A stretch of DNA of 64,000 bases, taken from assembly GCA_050084515.1 (NCBI GenBank), contig CM114274.1, positions 30,318,001 to 30,382,000 of the forward strand. The letters are read 5' to 3'. Below are positions 1 to 12,214 of this stretch, piece after piece (position 1 is the stretch's first letter; each line of letters opens with the position of its first letter). The notes below the pieces were generated by a model. That model was not told the DNA's origin and did no database searches. It saw only the letters and a list, made by a program, of their open reading frames with translations. Source of the DNA: Blasia pusilla. Its lineage: Eukaryota; Marchantiophyta; Marchantiopsida; Blasiales. The translations under genes and the position numbers were made by a program.

Positions 1-139
1 TGTTGTTGTTTGAGACGGGGTCGCACCATAGCAACCACTGATACCCGCGCCGGAGAGTCCTACCGTAGTCACGATGGAGACTTGGGAGCCAGATATGGGA
101 GGAGAGCGGCACCAGATACATCAATTCCTCAGGAGTTAT

Positions 140-1214
140 AGGAGCTGCTTTGCTTTGATTTGGGTACGCTGAAGGGACCAAGGATCTGCATTGAGTTTTC
201 GAGTGATACGTCGATCTTCTGAAAACCCTACAGGTACAATGATATGGAGAGGGCTCTGATTTAGAGTAGGAGCCAGGATTTGGTCTGAGCAGGACTAGTT
301 GAGATGTTGCATGGGAAGTATGCATCTGCCACTTTTATGCCCACCAAGAAGGATGTGCATGGCAACTGGATGGATAGGCCGATGTGTGGGGATTACCGAC
401 CTATCAATCGGCAGACGAAGTCCAATAGGTATGCCATGCCCACCCCTGAGGAGATCTTTGATGTGATAGGACACGCAAAGGTCCTCAGTTCATTGGATTT
501 GCAAACCGGATACCATCAGTTGCCTATCAAATTGGAGGACAGGCAGAAGACAGCATTTTGGGGCATCGATCCTCACGAGAAGGATTGTTTGTACTTATGG
601 CGGTTCTTACCATTTGGGTTAAAGAATGCCCCGGATGAGTTTCAGAGGGACATGGATAGGATCTTGGCTGGTCCGGATTTTGCTAGGTGTTATAGATGAC
701 ATTGTAGTCTTTAGCGCCACCGTTGAGGAGCATGAGCGACATCTAGAGAAGGTGTTTCGACGATTGCAATTACATGGGTTGAAGCTACATCCAGGCTTCA
801 ACCCATGTTCTTCTACGACCAGATTGAGTACTTGGATCATACGATATACCTAGGGGGCCTTGGTGTTCAGCAGACGAAGGTAGAGGCTATCTTACGCATT
901 CCACGCCCTACAGATGTGAGCCATGTTCGCGCATTCATGGGATTGGCGAACTTCGATTGGCGATTCGTCAAGGGATTCAGTTCAATTGCGAAGCCGCTAA
1001 CCTTGCTGACCAAGGTGGATCACGAGTGGCACTGGGGGGATGAGCAGGAGCAAGCATTTCAGTTGCTCAAGGACAAGTTGATGTCCGCACCCATCTTGAG
1101 AAGACCGATACGGGGGCGTCCTTTCCAGTTGCATACAGATTGGAGCATGTTGGGGCTTAAAGCGTTGCTCATCCAACATGATGATGAGGGTAGAGAGTTT
1201 GTGGTGGCTTACGC
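140..1214 (+). pseudogene. Reverse transcriptase and start of RNase H, copy A (broken)
   Basis: This is a Ty3/gypsy reverse transcriptase. The translated pieces read MCGDYRPIN, SSLDLQTGYHQ, KTAFW and LPFGLKNAP, in the usual RT order. The catalytic YIDD is destroyed: TGTTATATTGATGAC of copy B is TGTTATAGATGAC here, a 2-bp loss near 692 that shifts the frame. The connection domain resumes at 805-1200 (EYLDHTIY, FMGLANF, LTKVDHEW) and passes into the RNase H start (LHTDWS). The open piece 304-699 has its first Met at 304. The domain is interrupted at 1215 by a solo LTR. Confidence 0.85.
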
Positions 1215-2486
1215 TGTCGTGTCGAGAATCTTTCTTCGAGCAAGGGCGGGCCTTCTAGCTGCGGTAGATGCGGTCGATGCAAGGTGAACTCTCCAATAAG
1301 TTCTCCTTTTTCAATACAAAATTATGATGTACACTCTCCATTCTCTCTCACAATGTATCACAAATGGAAGTGCCGACGCGATCACTTCTTCGTAACATCG
1401 GACCCCGAAATTCCTAACTATAAAATCCCTATAAACTATTTTACGCTTGTACACGAGGAAGATAGCACAACTAGTGTTAAACCCTACTTGACCAGGCCTA
1501 TTGACATCCATGGATCGCTATATAAGGACATACAAAGTACAATCCCATGTCCTTCCATATGTGACGATAGGAAAAATCACCGGAGTTGGAGATTGCATGA
1601 CCTGGTTCATGAACGCTCCCAAAGTGATAAACTAAATAGCGAGTGAACCAGTGCCTATCTACAAAGAGTACCTTGACATGGTAAGGATTGAGGAAAGGAA
1701 AGTCGGGCACAGCTCGTGCTCCACCCCTATCCATGCTTGATAGACATTCTCTACTCTCCTCAAGAATGGGTTTTGGCGGAGTTATTCTCCCAAGAGGGGT
1801 AATCCACTCTCATTGGGAAAGTAACAAGCCAAAACATCCGCTATTTTAGTATGACTAAACTCCTCTACGGTGACAAACCTCTCATCCCCCCCACACACAC
1901 ACACCACACTCTAGAAACCTCTCAAAGAATAGACCATGATCAAGTTACTCTCCCAAGAGGGGTGATCCACTCTCATTGGAAGAGCAAGCAATCCCAAAGC
2001 CATACACTCAAGAGAGACACGAGAGACTCAAGATGTGGAATAGAAGGTGATGAACCCTTGAAGGTCCCTCCTCTTTATATACTCACAAGGGATCCACAAG
2101 AGTACGAAATAGAGCTTATCTTATCTTGTGCCACATGGCTTCCTCTCAAGGCTTAGCCAATCACATTTTGACACAAGTAGATTTCCTCTTATCTCTTCCA
2201 AAATATCCTCTTTTACCCACATGATATTTTTCAAATTACCCCAACTAACCTAGCCACCAACCAAGACTACTTTTCCTTTTCATTAAAACAACTACTTTAC
2301 TTTTATAAAGTCATCTTTTATTTATTACCTCCTTTTCCTAAAGTTGGGCCCGCATAAAAGAGGCACCATAAAGAGGTTTAAACATAAGAATCTCCTTTTT
2401 CTAAGCCAATTTACTTAATACTAATGAAACTCTATCTAACACTTAGACGAAGGAGTTTACACACTGGTTGATTTTACTATACGACA
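1215..2486 (-). mobile_element. Solo LTR 1 (1272 bp, minus orientation)
   Basis: On the minus strand it begins TGTCGTATAG and ends CTCGACACGACA, giving 6-bp terminal inverted repeats TGTCGT/ACGACA. A perfect 4-bp target duplication ACGC flanks it (1211-1214 and 2487-2490). Removing the insert and one ACGC restores a sequence matching copy B at about 32340-32350. Copies at 4084 and 48640 have the same ends and length. A TATA box, TG...CA termini and 4-bp duplications fit a solitary LTR better than a DNA transposon. No internal coding region is present. Confidence 0.88.
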
Positions 2487-2760
2487 ACGCTAGCCGCTCG
2501 AACAACGCTGTAGGGGCGAAGTACAGCTCGTATGAGGGTGAGTGCTTGGCTGTCGCGCATTTCAGGTGTTACTTATTCGGCAACCCCTTTACCATCATCA
2601 CTGATCATCAACCACTAAAGTGGTTGATGGAGTTCGACAAGCTTACAAGGAAGCTTGCGAGATGGGCTCTATTGTTGCAGGAGTATGATTTTTAGGTGGT
2701 ACATAGACCTGAGACGCTCAACCAGGATGTAGATGGGTTGAGTCGTAACCCATGACGAAG
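2487..2760 (+). pseudogene. RNase H, copy A (second part)
   Basis: This continues the domain cut at 1214. The translation contains YSSYEGECLAVAHF, ITDHQPLKWL and LLQEYDF, the conserved Ty3/gypsy RNase H core with its E and D residues, followed by DGLSR. In-frame stops follow at about 2694 (TAG where copy B has CAG) and in the tether region. It encodes the nuclease that would remove the RNA template during reverse transcription. Confidence 0.8.
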
Positions 2761-2799
2761 TTAGCTAGATGCGACTGGAGCTCGATGGCATGGAGAGAA

Positions 2800-4083
2800 T
2801 GATGAGGAGTTAGTGCCAGGATGGCACGCGTCAGCCTATTTAGGCATGTTGGCTATGGAGAGGCAGAGTGTGGAGACTTCAATGGCGAGGTCTAGTGGAG
2901 AGTCTGTGGATCCTGAGGCCATTGAGTAGACGACAAGTGGCCGAGATATTCATGATGAAGGAGTAGTCTTGGAGTACCTTTGTACTGGCAGCGTTGCGAG
3001 CACCGTGGATGCTAGAGAGCGGGATCGAAACCTACAACGGGCTAGACGGTTCCGTTGGGAGGGGACACATGTTTTGAGGGTTTGGGAGGATGGCAGAGTA
3101 CGCGTAGTGCCGCATCCTTTGCAGAGAGCACGACTAGTGCAGCATGCCCACAAGGAGTCGGGTCACTTTGGGGTGAAGTGGATATACAACTTGCTCCAGA
3201 TTCAATATTGGTGGCGAGGCATGCAGACCGACGTTCAGCAGTTTGTTGCGAGGTGCATGGTGTGTGATCGGATCCAAGCATCATTCAATGCTATGACTCC
3301 ACATTTGCATCCATTACCAATCATGGGCTTAGGGTATAGATGGAGTTTGGATTTTGCAAGAACTTTGCCTTTGACGAAGCGTCACAGTCGTTATGTGTTG
3401 GTGATGGTTGGGCACTTCTTGAAGTGGATCGAGTTGGTTGCATTGCCTGACAAAGCGAGTGAGGGAGTAGCTTATGCCTTCCTTGACAAAGTGCTGAGTC
3501 ATTATGTTGCACCGGCTGAGGTGTTGATAGACCAGGGTACCAAGTTTCGTGGTGAGTTCCAGGCATTGTGTGATCAGGCGCTGATCAACCACTGCACGAC
3601 TTTGCGAGATCATCCCGAGGCGAATGGATTAGCGGAGAGAGTTGTGCAAACGATGAAGAGGGGTTTACGCAAGTATGGCTTGCAGAGAGGTCACCTAGGA
3701 GATTGGGACCTCCAGTTGCCCTGGTTGGGGATGGGATAGGGATTCAGCAGGCAGGCATCCTTAGCGTCTTTTTCACCGTACTTGCTACTTTATGGCCGCG
3801 AGCTAGATTTACCTACGGCCATTCGTCGAGATGCTGGTGAGGGATGCTAGACCTTGATGACCCAGATGTATGGATGCGAGCATGTTCTCAGAGGGCTGAG
3901 TTGTTTCAAAGAGAGATGCCCATGGCGTTTGAGAACTTGGCGATTGCGCAACATTGGGATACGTTGAGGTATGCGACTATTCGGGGAGGTGGTTATCAAC
4001 CTACTATCCGGAGGTTTCATTAGGGAGACTATGTCTACTTGCAGTAGACGACACCCACGACGCTGGATGTGACTGTAGGGTGT
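2800..4083 (+). pseudogene. Integrase, copy A (256-aa open segment)
   Basis: The open segment 2969-3739 encodes a Ty3/gypsy integrase with an N-terminal zinc-binding HHCC module (HKESGHFG ... CMVCDR) and a catalytic core with SLDFA (first D), LIDQGTKF (second D) and HPEANGLAE (E). A stop at 3737-3739 precedes a region matching the LLYGRE and EVLDLDDP segments of copy C. The SH3-like tail is separated from the core by the solo LTR inserted at 4084. It is the best preserved integrase of the three copies, but it lacks an intact continuation into the PHD region. Confidence 0.82.
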
Positions 4084-4490
4084 TGTTGTATAGTAAAATC
4101 AACCAGTGTGTAAATTACTTCGTCATTAAGTGTTAGATAGAGTTTCATTAGTATTAAGTAAATTGGCTTAGAAAAAGGAGATTCTTATGTTTAAACCTCT
4201 TTATGGTGCCTCTTTTATACGGGCCCAACTTTAGGAAAAGGAGGTAATAAATAAAAGATGACTTTATAAAAGTAAAGTAGTTACTTTAATAAAAAGAAAA
4301 AGTAGTCTTGGTTGGTGGCTAGGTTAGTTGGGGTAATTTGAAAAATATCATGTGGGTAAAAGAGGATATTTTAGAAGAGATAAGAGGAAATCTACTTGTG
4401 TCAAAATGTGATTGGCTAAGCCTTGAGAGGAAGCCATGTGGCACAAGATAAGATAAACTCTATTTTGTACTCTTGTGGATCCCTTGTGAG

Positions 4491-4498
4491 TATATAAA
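4491..4498 (+). promoter_or_regulatory. TATA box of solo LTR 2
   Basis: TATATAAA lies in GAGTATATAAAGAGG, about 410 bp from the LTR start. The same box is at 49047-49054 in solo LTR 3 and, inverted, in solo LTR 1. Position and context fit the U3/R promoter of an LTR. Activity is not known. Confidence 0.6.
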
Positions 4499-4592
4499 GA
4501 GGAGGGACCTTCAAGGGTTCAGCACCTTCTATTCCACATCTTGAGTCTCTCGCGTCTCTCTTGAGTGTATGGCTTTGGGATTGCTTGCTCTT

Positions 4593-4787
4593 CCAATGAG
4601 AGTGGATCACCCCTCTTGGGAGAGTAACTTGACCATAGTCTAACCTTCGAGAGATTTCTAGAGTGTGGTGTGTGTGTGTGTGTGTGTGGAGATGAGAGGT
4701 TTGTCACCTTAGAGGAGTTTAGTCATACTGAAATAGCGGATGTTTTGGCTTGTTACTTTCCCAATGAGAGTGGATTACCCCTCTTGG
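4593..4787 (+). repeat. Twin 27-bp quasi-palindromes in the LTR leader
   Basis: Two copies of CCAATGAGAGTGGAT(C/T)AC followed by CCCTCTTGG lie at 4593-4619 and 4761-4787, downstream of the TATA box. Each begins CCAA and ends TTGG and is largely self-complementary. Both are kept in the other two solo LTRs. A related motif occurs inverted near 23540-23610. They could form hairpins in the transcript or bind a dimeric protein; neither can be tested by eye. Confidence 0.6.
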
Positions 4788-5364
4788 GAGAATAACTCCG
4801 CCAAAACCCATTCTTGAGGAGAGTAGAGAATGTCTGGCAAGCATGGATAGGGGCGGAGCACGAGTTGTGCCCGACTTTCCTTTCCTCAATCCATACCATG
4901 TCAAGGTACTCTTTGTAGATAGGCACTGGTTCACTCGGTATTTAGTTTATCACTTTGGGGAGACGTTCATGAACCGGGTCATGCAATCTCCAACTCCGGT
5001 AATCCTTCCTATCGTCATATATGGAAGGACATGGGATTGTACTTTGTATGTCCTTATATAGTGATCCATGGATGTCAATAGGCCTGCTCAAGTAGGGTTT
5101 AACACTAGTTGTGCTATCTTCCTTGTGTACAAGCGTAAAATAGTCTATAGGGATTTTATAGTTAGGAATTTTGGGGTCCGATGTTACGAAGAAGTGATCG
5201 CCTCGGCACTTCCATTTGTGATACCTGTCGTGAGAGAATGGAGAGTGTACATTTTAATTTTGTATTGAAAAAGGAGAACTTGTTAGAGAGTTCATCTTGC
5301 ATCGACCGTATCTACCGCAGCTAGAAGGCCCGCCCTTGCTCGAAGAAAGGCTCTCGACACGACA

Positions 5365-5690
5365 GCGTACCATCTTGAGAGTGCGTGAGGTTTTGCCATC
5401 CGGTGTTCTCTTATTGGAGGGACTCGATGGTATGGTATGGAAGGACCATGTGCGTAATTGTGCGCCATGTCACCTTCCTAATATTGATGGTACAGTAGGT
5501 TCGAGCTTAGCAGTAGTTCCTACAGGCTTACGTTGTATGTTGTGTGGTTTTGCCCGTGGTGCGGCCACATGCTAGTCTATGATGGATGTTCGAGAGGTTG
5601 GCATATGGCATGTCGACGCCTCCTCTCACTAAGGTTCCTCGTAGACGATGGATATATCCCAGATGTACATAGAGGAGATACTAGGTAGGT
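5365..5690 (+). pseudogene. Integrase tail and PHD finger, copy A (broken)
   Basis: After the solo LTR the frame continues with TILRVREVLPSGVLLLEG and KDHVRNCAPCHLPNID, the SH3-like integrase tail, then LRCMLCGFARGAA, the first zinc ligands of a PHD finger. A 1-2 base loss near 5571 shifts the frame. The following DGCSRGWHMAC ligands are in another frame, with the Cys before DGC changed to Tyr. The copy is not functional. Confidence 0.78.
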
Positions 5691-5848
5691 TTCGATTCCG
5701 ACTTTTTTTGTGACATGGATGACAGGAAGACGACTAACGATGGGGCACATGAGCACCCCGGCCTTTCTGCTCTTAGCGTCCTAGAGATGTATGTCGTGTA
5801 GGTAGGGATAGAGGGCTATCTAGAGTTAGAGGGACCTAATCACCACCT

Positions 5849-5963
5849 AGGGGGGCGATTGGAGATATTTTAGTACTTCTTGTCTCGTTGTTTGGATGCC
5901 ATGAGTTAGCATGGGATCGTGCGTGTTTGTGTGTGTGTTCGGAGACAACGATGTGTATGCGCA
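5849..5963 (+). other. Polypurine tract and 3' terminal block, copy A
   Basis: AGGGGGGCGA (5849-5858) is a plus-strand primer (PPT) candidate, immediately followed by TTGGAGATATTTTAG. The same junction occurs at 34408 in copy B and 52058 in copy C. The block contains a GTGTGTTTGTGTG stretch and ends at GTATGCGCA. The approximately 520-bp segment that follows in B and C is absent here. Confidence 0.65.
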
Positions 5964-6769
5964 GGAAAATTCTCAAGATTCTCCACCAAAATAAGATGGA
6001 TAAGTTATTAAAGATACACACAATTGTAGAAGTCCATTTACTACTTCAAATTTGTAGGATTTTTTTTCAAGTTTAGGAGCTCCTTTTGTAATATATTGGT
6101 ATTATGAAGGGGTAGGATCCTGGATCCTTGGCTCCCAAGCAATGGGACTGAGTGGGCGGCCCGACTTGGATAACTCCCATCAAGGATGTATTTGTAATAT
6201 TTAACAATATAGAACTTGCTTTTAAAATGAAAAAAAATGGGAATGAAAGGCTTGTTGTGGGTTGGAATTCTTTTCCATTATCGATTTGAATTCCATACTT
6301 CTAAAAATGACTTCACCCAAAAAACCGTCGAAATTGCATTGATAAATTTTTTCGATTCAAAATTTTCTTTTTAGAGAAATAGCTGCCATCAAAAATTTTT
6401 CCTATTATAAATGAATATTGATTTTTTTTTATCTGACCCAACCCCATAAAGACACCCATAGACATATAAAAAATTTACGGATTTTCTTAAAATTTATTTA
6501 TTTTCCTATTTTCAACATATGTATGTCCTCTCACTAGATGATCCACTTCCTCCCCCATGGATGTGTGTGGCCTTGGTGTTTTCGATCCCCCGAGTCTCTT
6601 GTTTAGCTCCCAATGGATTCCCTCATCTCCATTTATTGAGGCATAAGTAAGAGGGTTTACAAGTTCTCCTATGAACTAGAAATGCTTTCAAAGAATCTTT
6701 TCAAAAATATTCCTTTGCATTAGCTCCACCCTTAAGGAGCATTATTTTCCTTTAATAATTCCCCAACAT
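5964..6769. other. Intergenic, no gene seen
   Basis: About 800 bp, A+T-rich, with homopolymer runs around 6060 and 6425. I see no conserved frame, RNA gene or complete repeat. Confidence 0.5.
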
Positions 6770-7600
6770 TGTCGTACACCCACTCCTTTTGAACGTTGGT
6801 CTCATGTATGGCGGAAGCGTACGTTCAGTAGGTTACATTCTCCTTATTGATCTGCATCCAAACACACTCATATTAGCTATTGTTTGTATCAACCAATCTT
6901 GCCTTTCCCAAGTCTAAGCGGGGTTAGATACTGACCTGACCCCTCACTCCCCAACACTAGCAAGTCTTTGAAGACTTGGGACAAACTTCGTTAATAATTC
7001 GAGAACGTGAAATGGCGTTAGCGCGCCTAACTGTCCAAATTGTCCAATGGACCTCAAACAAGACTCTAGCTGGGCCCAATATCTAAGTCACAGGTCGAGG
7101 TCCAAAGTTGATATCCATAATTAATCCCTTTGGACTTGGCTTGGTGTCCACATCTTGAAGCAAACCTCTCGATTCATCTTGTGCCCTTGGTACATTCCCG
7201 CGGTTTCCCTAGGTGGGATTTGGGTCCCAAACTCCCATGGAGACCCGTCCCCTCATATACACTTCTAGAGATCTCCACCTGTCCTTACCTTCGGGAAAGT
7301 GCTCTTGGGCCACTCCTTGTGGCTCTCAACCCAGCTATCATTTTGATAGTTTAGGAGTGGTTTCTAGATCTCTCCTCATGTGTTTGCCTAAATCTATGTT
7401 GCATTGGAATCATCTTCTCCTAAGCTTTCCAACGCGAGTTTATTCATTCCCAATACGTGTTGGGTCTAGCCATTATGACTTCAAACGCGGAGAAGCCCCA
7501 AATGCTTAATCAAGTTCCAAGTGAGGTTGCAATGACCAACTTTTGTGGGACTTGAGCTTGACGTTTGGTCTTGTTCTCCTAGGTCACGACCATCATCACT
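6770..7600 (-). mobile_element. Relic LTR related to the chromodomain gypsy element
   Basis: The stretch starting TGTCGTACACCCACTCC at 6770 resembles the LTR at 17158 (TGTCGTGTGCCTACTCTCC). The shared blocks occur in the same order: GGAAGCGT, GTTCAGTAGGT, GATCTGCATCCAAACAC, then gene-free sequence with 'cttccaacgcg'. Similarity fades near 7600 and the far end is not found. It is probably an old solo LTR in minus orientation. Open frames inside it carry no recognisable domain. Confidence 0.6.
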
Positions 7601-10600
7601 TCAAACGCCCAAGAAGGCTCGTTTACAACTCATGTCTCATTCTAGAGATTCCGACACGCTTCCATACTAGTGTGAGAGCAATAGAATTATGATGTCCCGA
7701 ATTGTCGCATAACGATCGCGACAAACACCTTACGAACATGGATTACGTATAGAGGCCGGAGTACCATCAATCGAATCCATTAAGATCAAATATGTGTTCA
7801 CTAGGAAGAGGAAACTGATAAGTTGGAGCGTTTATGGGATGGAAGCTCTAGGGTAGACAAAGAAAAGGGTAGACATAGGGATATTATAAGAAATGGGCTT
7901 ATGGGATTTGGATTCCGCCTTCAATTCTACAATTCTTGGATCCTCCTGAAATCCTTTGGTGGTAAGATTAGTATTCAGAGTAACTTTTGTGCATTTAGTT
8001 TGATCCCATACATGAGCTCCATATCGAGATTGCCAGGTAGGTGACGTAGTCGTCATGTAGTAGACAATGCTCTCTCAAAATCGAGTGAATCCACTTCAAA
8101 ACATAAAACAAAAAAATAAAAGATGCACTTCGATAAAAACGAGTGATGGAAAACCCATCGGAAGTACAAAAGAGGGGGACTCAAAGAGTCAAAACCTGAA
8201 GGCCACAACACGACCAGAAAAGGAAGAAGGGGGCATTCAACAAAGATCGAAAAGAATAGAAGGTCAATTCTTCCTTTCCCGTTCGAGTTGTAACGATGGC
8301 ACTCGCAGCGTCTTCGAAATGAAACCGTAAATGCAATCAATGCAACACGAAAATAAAGTTGGTAGGAGTGACCGCAACGATGACGCGCGCACAGGATCAG
8401 GACAAAAAGGGCTTGCAAATCTCCGTTTCTCCACCGTCACCACCACCGCCATCGCCACAACCGCGACGATGACGACGACCGCAAGACCTTGGCAGGCATG
8501 ACAGAAGTGGAAAAATGCAGCAAAACTGCAGAGGGTGGATTTGACCAGTTCATGTGCGTACGTACAGATTCGTAGGTCATAAGGAGAACTCGGTTTACGC
8601 ATGCCAATAGTCCAAATGCAGGAATTTCGAATGGTCCAAAAGCAGAGAAATTTCTTCCACAAGACTACCAAGAGGATAAGTCTCAAGGAGTTTCTCGGAG
8701 ACTCGAGGAAAGGAAAAGCAACTGTAGCCCTTCGTACATGTGAATGCCAACTCCTCCTGGCACTGGCTTTTGTTGATTGTGTATTGGCCATCAGGATAGC
8801 GGTAAAACAATTCGGTGACACCTAGTAATTTGAGCGGATTCGATCGTGAATATGGCTACCAGAGCAAAATTTGAATTCCGATTGCACCAAATCCATATCA
8901 ATAGGAGCAACTCGTGTCATGTCATGTCCGGGGCATGTTGAAACAAGTTAGTTGCTTGTAACGCGGACAAGAAACTCAGACAGACGCCAATGAGTGCCAA
9001 TATCTAATTACGAAGACGTTTGCAATCATCGAGACGCAGTGGCTTCGAGAGGCGTGCTCATATACATCTGTGGCTACTTTGTAGAATCTTCAAGAGGCGT
9101 GCTCATATGCATCCGTAGCTTCGTAGCGTCTTCAGTGGCTTTCACTCTTTGTGTCTTCGGTTGATGTTATCTTGCGAGTGGTTACAGTTCGTTCGTTATA
9201 TCGAAAAGAATGGAGCTGAATACATTTGTGAGATGATGAATGCCGATGCTCTGAAAGATATGCCATTTCCCGTTGTCCATCGCCACCGGAATCTTCGAGT
9301 GTTTTCTCTGCGTCATGGGCCTGCAAAAAATGATTAGTTTTCTATAATCCCCAACAGATCCAGATTCCAGGGAGAAACTGACAGAAGAGCTCGAAAATTT
9401 TCTGGGGAACTGGTCCAACTTGAGCATGATCCACCTCGTCTTTCGCGCCTATGGCTAACAAAGAAGTCATGCAGACCAAGACTTGATTTTGTCGTGTCAG
9501 GAGAACGGGTCAATTAGAGCGCATAAGCATCGAAATACAGTGACGCCGATTAATCTACAGCAGTTATTCTTCAGGATCGGAGAATCAATCCCGTCTTATT
9601 TTCTTCTAGAAATATGTTCAATTGATTCATCGATTCCACTAAACCAGTTAAGCTCAAATTTTCGACTCCCAGACTAGGTATCATAGTTTTAGTCGTGCCC
9701 TAACCTTGTGACATCTCCATCTCAGTAACTCACCTTAAGTCAGATTGATGTCATCGCCAAATGCAACTCCGAGTAGCCCGACGATAGTCACTGTAAAATG
9801 ATAGACGATGAGTCTCCCAGAGTGAATGCGATATCATCACCAACTCCAACCGAATCCATGAGTGTCACTACAAACAGAGGTCAGTCTAATGTGCTCCTTT
9901 ATCGGCTTCCAATCTTTCCCTCCTCAAACATCTCCAGGGTGGGGCTGGAATGGGTGTCTATGATCCCAACAGAAATCACACACAACAGCTCCATTTCTAC
10001 TTCGAACGCTACAGCTAACTGCCCATGTTCATTCCTTCTCGGAGCTAAGTTTCATTGGCCTGGTCGCTCCCGAGAAGCTTGTGAACCTCCTCAGAACTTG
10101 CCAGAAGCTGTAATCTAAAGAATTGAGAGAGCTCACGAAAATTCAAACCTCCTCAACTAGATGCAAACCTTAAAACAATTCGAGTCGGAAGGTGGTGTGC
10201 GTAATTCGTAGCCTATCAAGGGAAGCAAGCCAGAAACTGCACAGAAGAGGGAAGAGTTTTTATGTGCGGGTCTCGATATGAAATTTTAACACCTTCAGTA
10301 ATATTCATTGTTTATTGAACCATGACCAACTTCTTCGCCAACTAGTAGCAGAAATAGGTAAGTAAATTAATGGGAGTCATCGCTCTTCGTTCAAGCTCTC
10401 AAGCGAAGAATTGTAACTGCAGTGACACATTTTGGCAATATTCTCTACTTCCAAGAATCTCCCATGAAGAAGGGAGAACACAAATTCTTTTCCTTCTCCA
10501 TGACTAGAGAAATTAGGAATGTGGGGAGAAGGAATTTAGGGTTAAATTGGAGTTTTCATGAGGGGAAGATAGACTGTTGAATTTTTGACACGGGAGGGGG

Positions 10601-12214
10601 AAGATGAGGGATAAATTTTGATCAATCTAGGATTTCCTAACGATTTAAGAAAAGCATATAAACTCGGAAATTCAAGGAGGGCTCGTCGATCCTTAACCAC
10701 AGGAAAATAATAGATAACAGAGAAAGATACGAGAATTATCCATCTCAATCGCCCTCTTTGTTTGAGGTAAATAATTAGCAGGAGTTTTGGTACACAAGTA
10801 AAACGAGGGTAGGAACCTACGCTCTCCACTCAAAGAATCAGTGAAAAAGACGTAGAATCTAAGAATGAATGGGATGACAAGGAAGATTTAAGATGGAATG
10901 ACTTTCCATTCTACGGAAGGTCATTCCGTAGACGGGTTTAATAGAATAAAAATCCTCCCCTCCATCAAAGATTGGAAAAAAAGGACTCTCTAAAAAGCTA
11001 AAGAAAGTACATTTTGCCGCATCACCTAATACCGACCTCGGTTGTTCATTTGTATGTGTCCCGAAGTCTACCTTCGGACAAGTTATCCGATTTAGAAATA
11101 AAGCTTATACTGACACCTTGACTCCTTACTTGGGTGACTCCAAAAATTGGCCCAAGTTGTGCTTTGAAACAACAAGCTTTGAAATTGAGATTGATGGAGT
11201 GTCTCTCATGAACTCATATTGCACAATTGCTGTGCAAAATCTGCAAAGATGACTTTGATTTCAGTCCGCACTGCAAACCTATCTGCAAAAGAAGGGTGCC
11301 ATGCTAGTCCTTGAGAGCACACGGATGATCAACTCTAGGAATAGTAATAGTACTACACTAAAGGCGCTCTACATGTGACTTACTTAACCATATTCCCCTT
11401 CAAACTCGGTCTGTTTGTTGCAAGATTGTAGTCTAGCTGATCCAAACCAAGGGTCCACCAGACTTCTTATAACTCTCACTGCACTTCCATATCTCATCGA
11501 GATGTGATTATTGTATAAATAGCACCTAACCTTTGAATGTCGCTTCCTTGGTCAGTAATCTTCCCTAGAAATCCACCCAGTTCAAGAGCCAATATTCTAT
11601 GATGCAAGAATATTGTGAAGTTTGTGATAGAAGCATGAGGAAAGAGTATGAAAATAAGACCCACAAATAATCTCGATATAACTGGGATAACGTTAACGAT
11701 AAACATGGTAGCTATGCTAAGCCCTCCATACAGAGTTCAAGCTGAAGAGCTCCGCGTGTTTGGTTGATGATCACCTTCATGCCCAACATCAAACTTTAAA
11801 TGGATGAAAATTGCACTCCTCTCAGTACATGTCCTGTATAACAGTGGGACATCCATCAGTAGTGCAACATGGACCAATAATGTCGAAGTTGTTTTATTTT
11901 TGTACAACAATCACTAGTAACACGGGTGCAAATTTCACTCACCGGCTACCTAGAAGGGACAATGCAGAACCCGACGAAAACATTTCCTGCCTTGTTGCAC
12001 ACGGGGGTGAAGAATTGAGTTTAACTTGGGGCTTTCCTTAACCAGTTTCTAGGAATTTCATAAGCCATCTATAGTGGGAGATTGTGCATTAAGAAGGTTG
12101 AAAAATGGAATTCCTACATCTTCAAATTACCAATGATGACATTTTATGCTGTGCTAGGAGAAACATGAAGTTTTTCTCCTGATTGGCTGATTTCCTCCAC
12201 TTCTGTCCGGCGCC
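7600..12214. other. Long region without a recognised gene
   Basis: Several short open frames exist (for example 8264-8821 minus, 9798-10118 plus), but none shows a domain, a conserved family pattern or plausible splice continuation. A short minus-strand stretch near 10040-10110 could encode a peptide containing LLASSEEVHKLLGS after a possible acceptor, hinting at a small spliced gene, but I could not extend it. No transposon ends were found. Confidence 0.4.

Larger units (their letters stand above)
4084..5364 (+). mobile_element. Solo LTR 2 (1281 bp, plus orientation)
   Basis: It starts TGTTGTATAG (TGTCGT in the other copies) and ends CTCGACACGACA. The flanks are GTGT (4080-4083) and GCGT (5365-5368), a 4-bp target duplication with one C-to-T difference. 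The undisrupted site is seen in copy B near 33925. It shares its whole length with the copies at 1215 and 48640. It contains a TATA box, a TG microsatellite at about 4668-4687, and two copies of a 27-bp quasi-palindrome. Confidence 0.88.
1..5963 (+). mobile_element. Copy A of methyltransferase/PHD Ty3-gypsy-like retroelement (3' part)
   Basis: Position 1 corresponds to about position 31120 of copy B, just after the methyltransferase domain, so the 5' half lies outside the window. The order RT, RNase H, integrase, PHD finger, polypurine tract and 3' terminal block is the same as in copy B at high nucleotide identity. Two solo LTRs (1215-2486 and 4084-5364) split it. A 2-bp loss at the RT active site and scattered stops show that it is not coding. 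The copy ends in a block starting TTGGAGATATT at 5859 and stops resembling the other copies at about 5963. Confidence 0.85.

Noticed and set aside
1215-2486. The TGTCGT...ACGACA elements as MITEs or Mutator-like DNA transposons
   Set aside because: Terminal inverted repeats are only 6-8 bp, target duplications are 4 bp, ends are TG...CA and a TATA box is present, all fitting a solo LTR better.
4668-4687. (TG)n tract as a separate regulatory feature
   Set aside because: Length differs among the solo LTR copies as for an ordinary microsatellite.
8264-8821. 185-aa minus-strand open frame
   Set aside because: No domain, odd composition (Val-rich and Ser/Leu-rich patches) and no splice continuation; likely chance.
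9798-10118. 106-aa plus-strand open frame
   Set aside because: No family signature. A possible minus-strand exon overlaps it, but neither could be extended into a gene.
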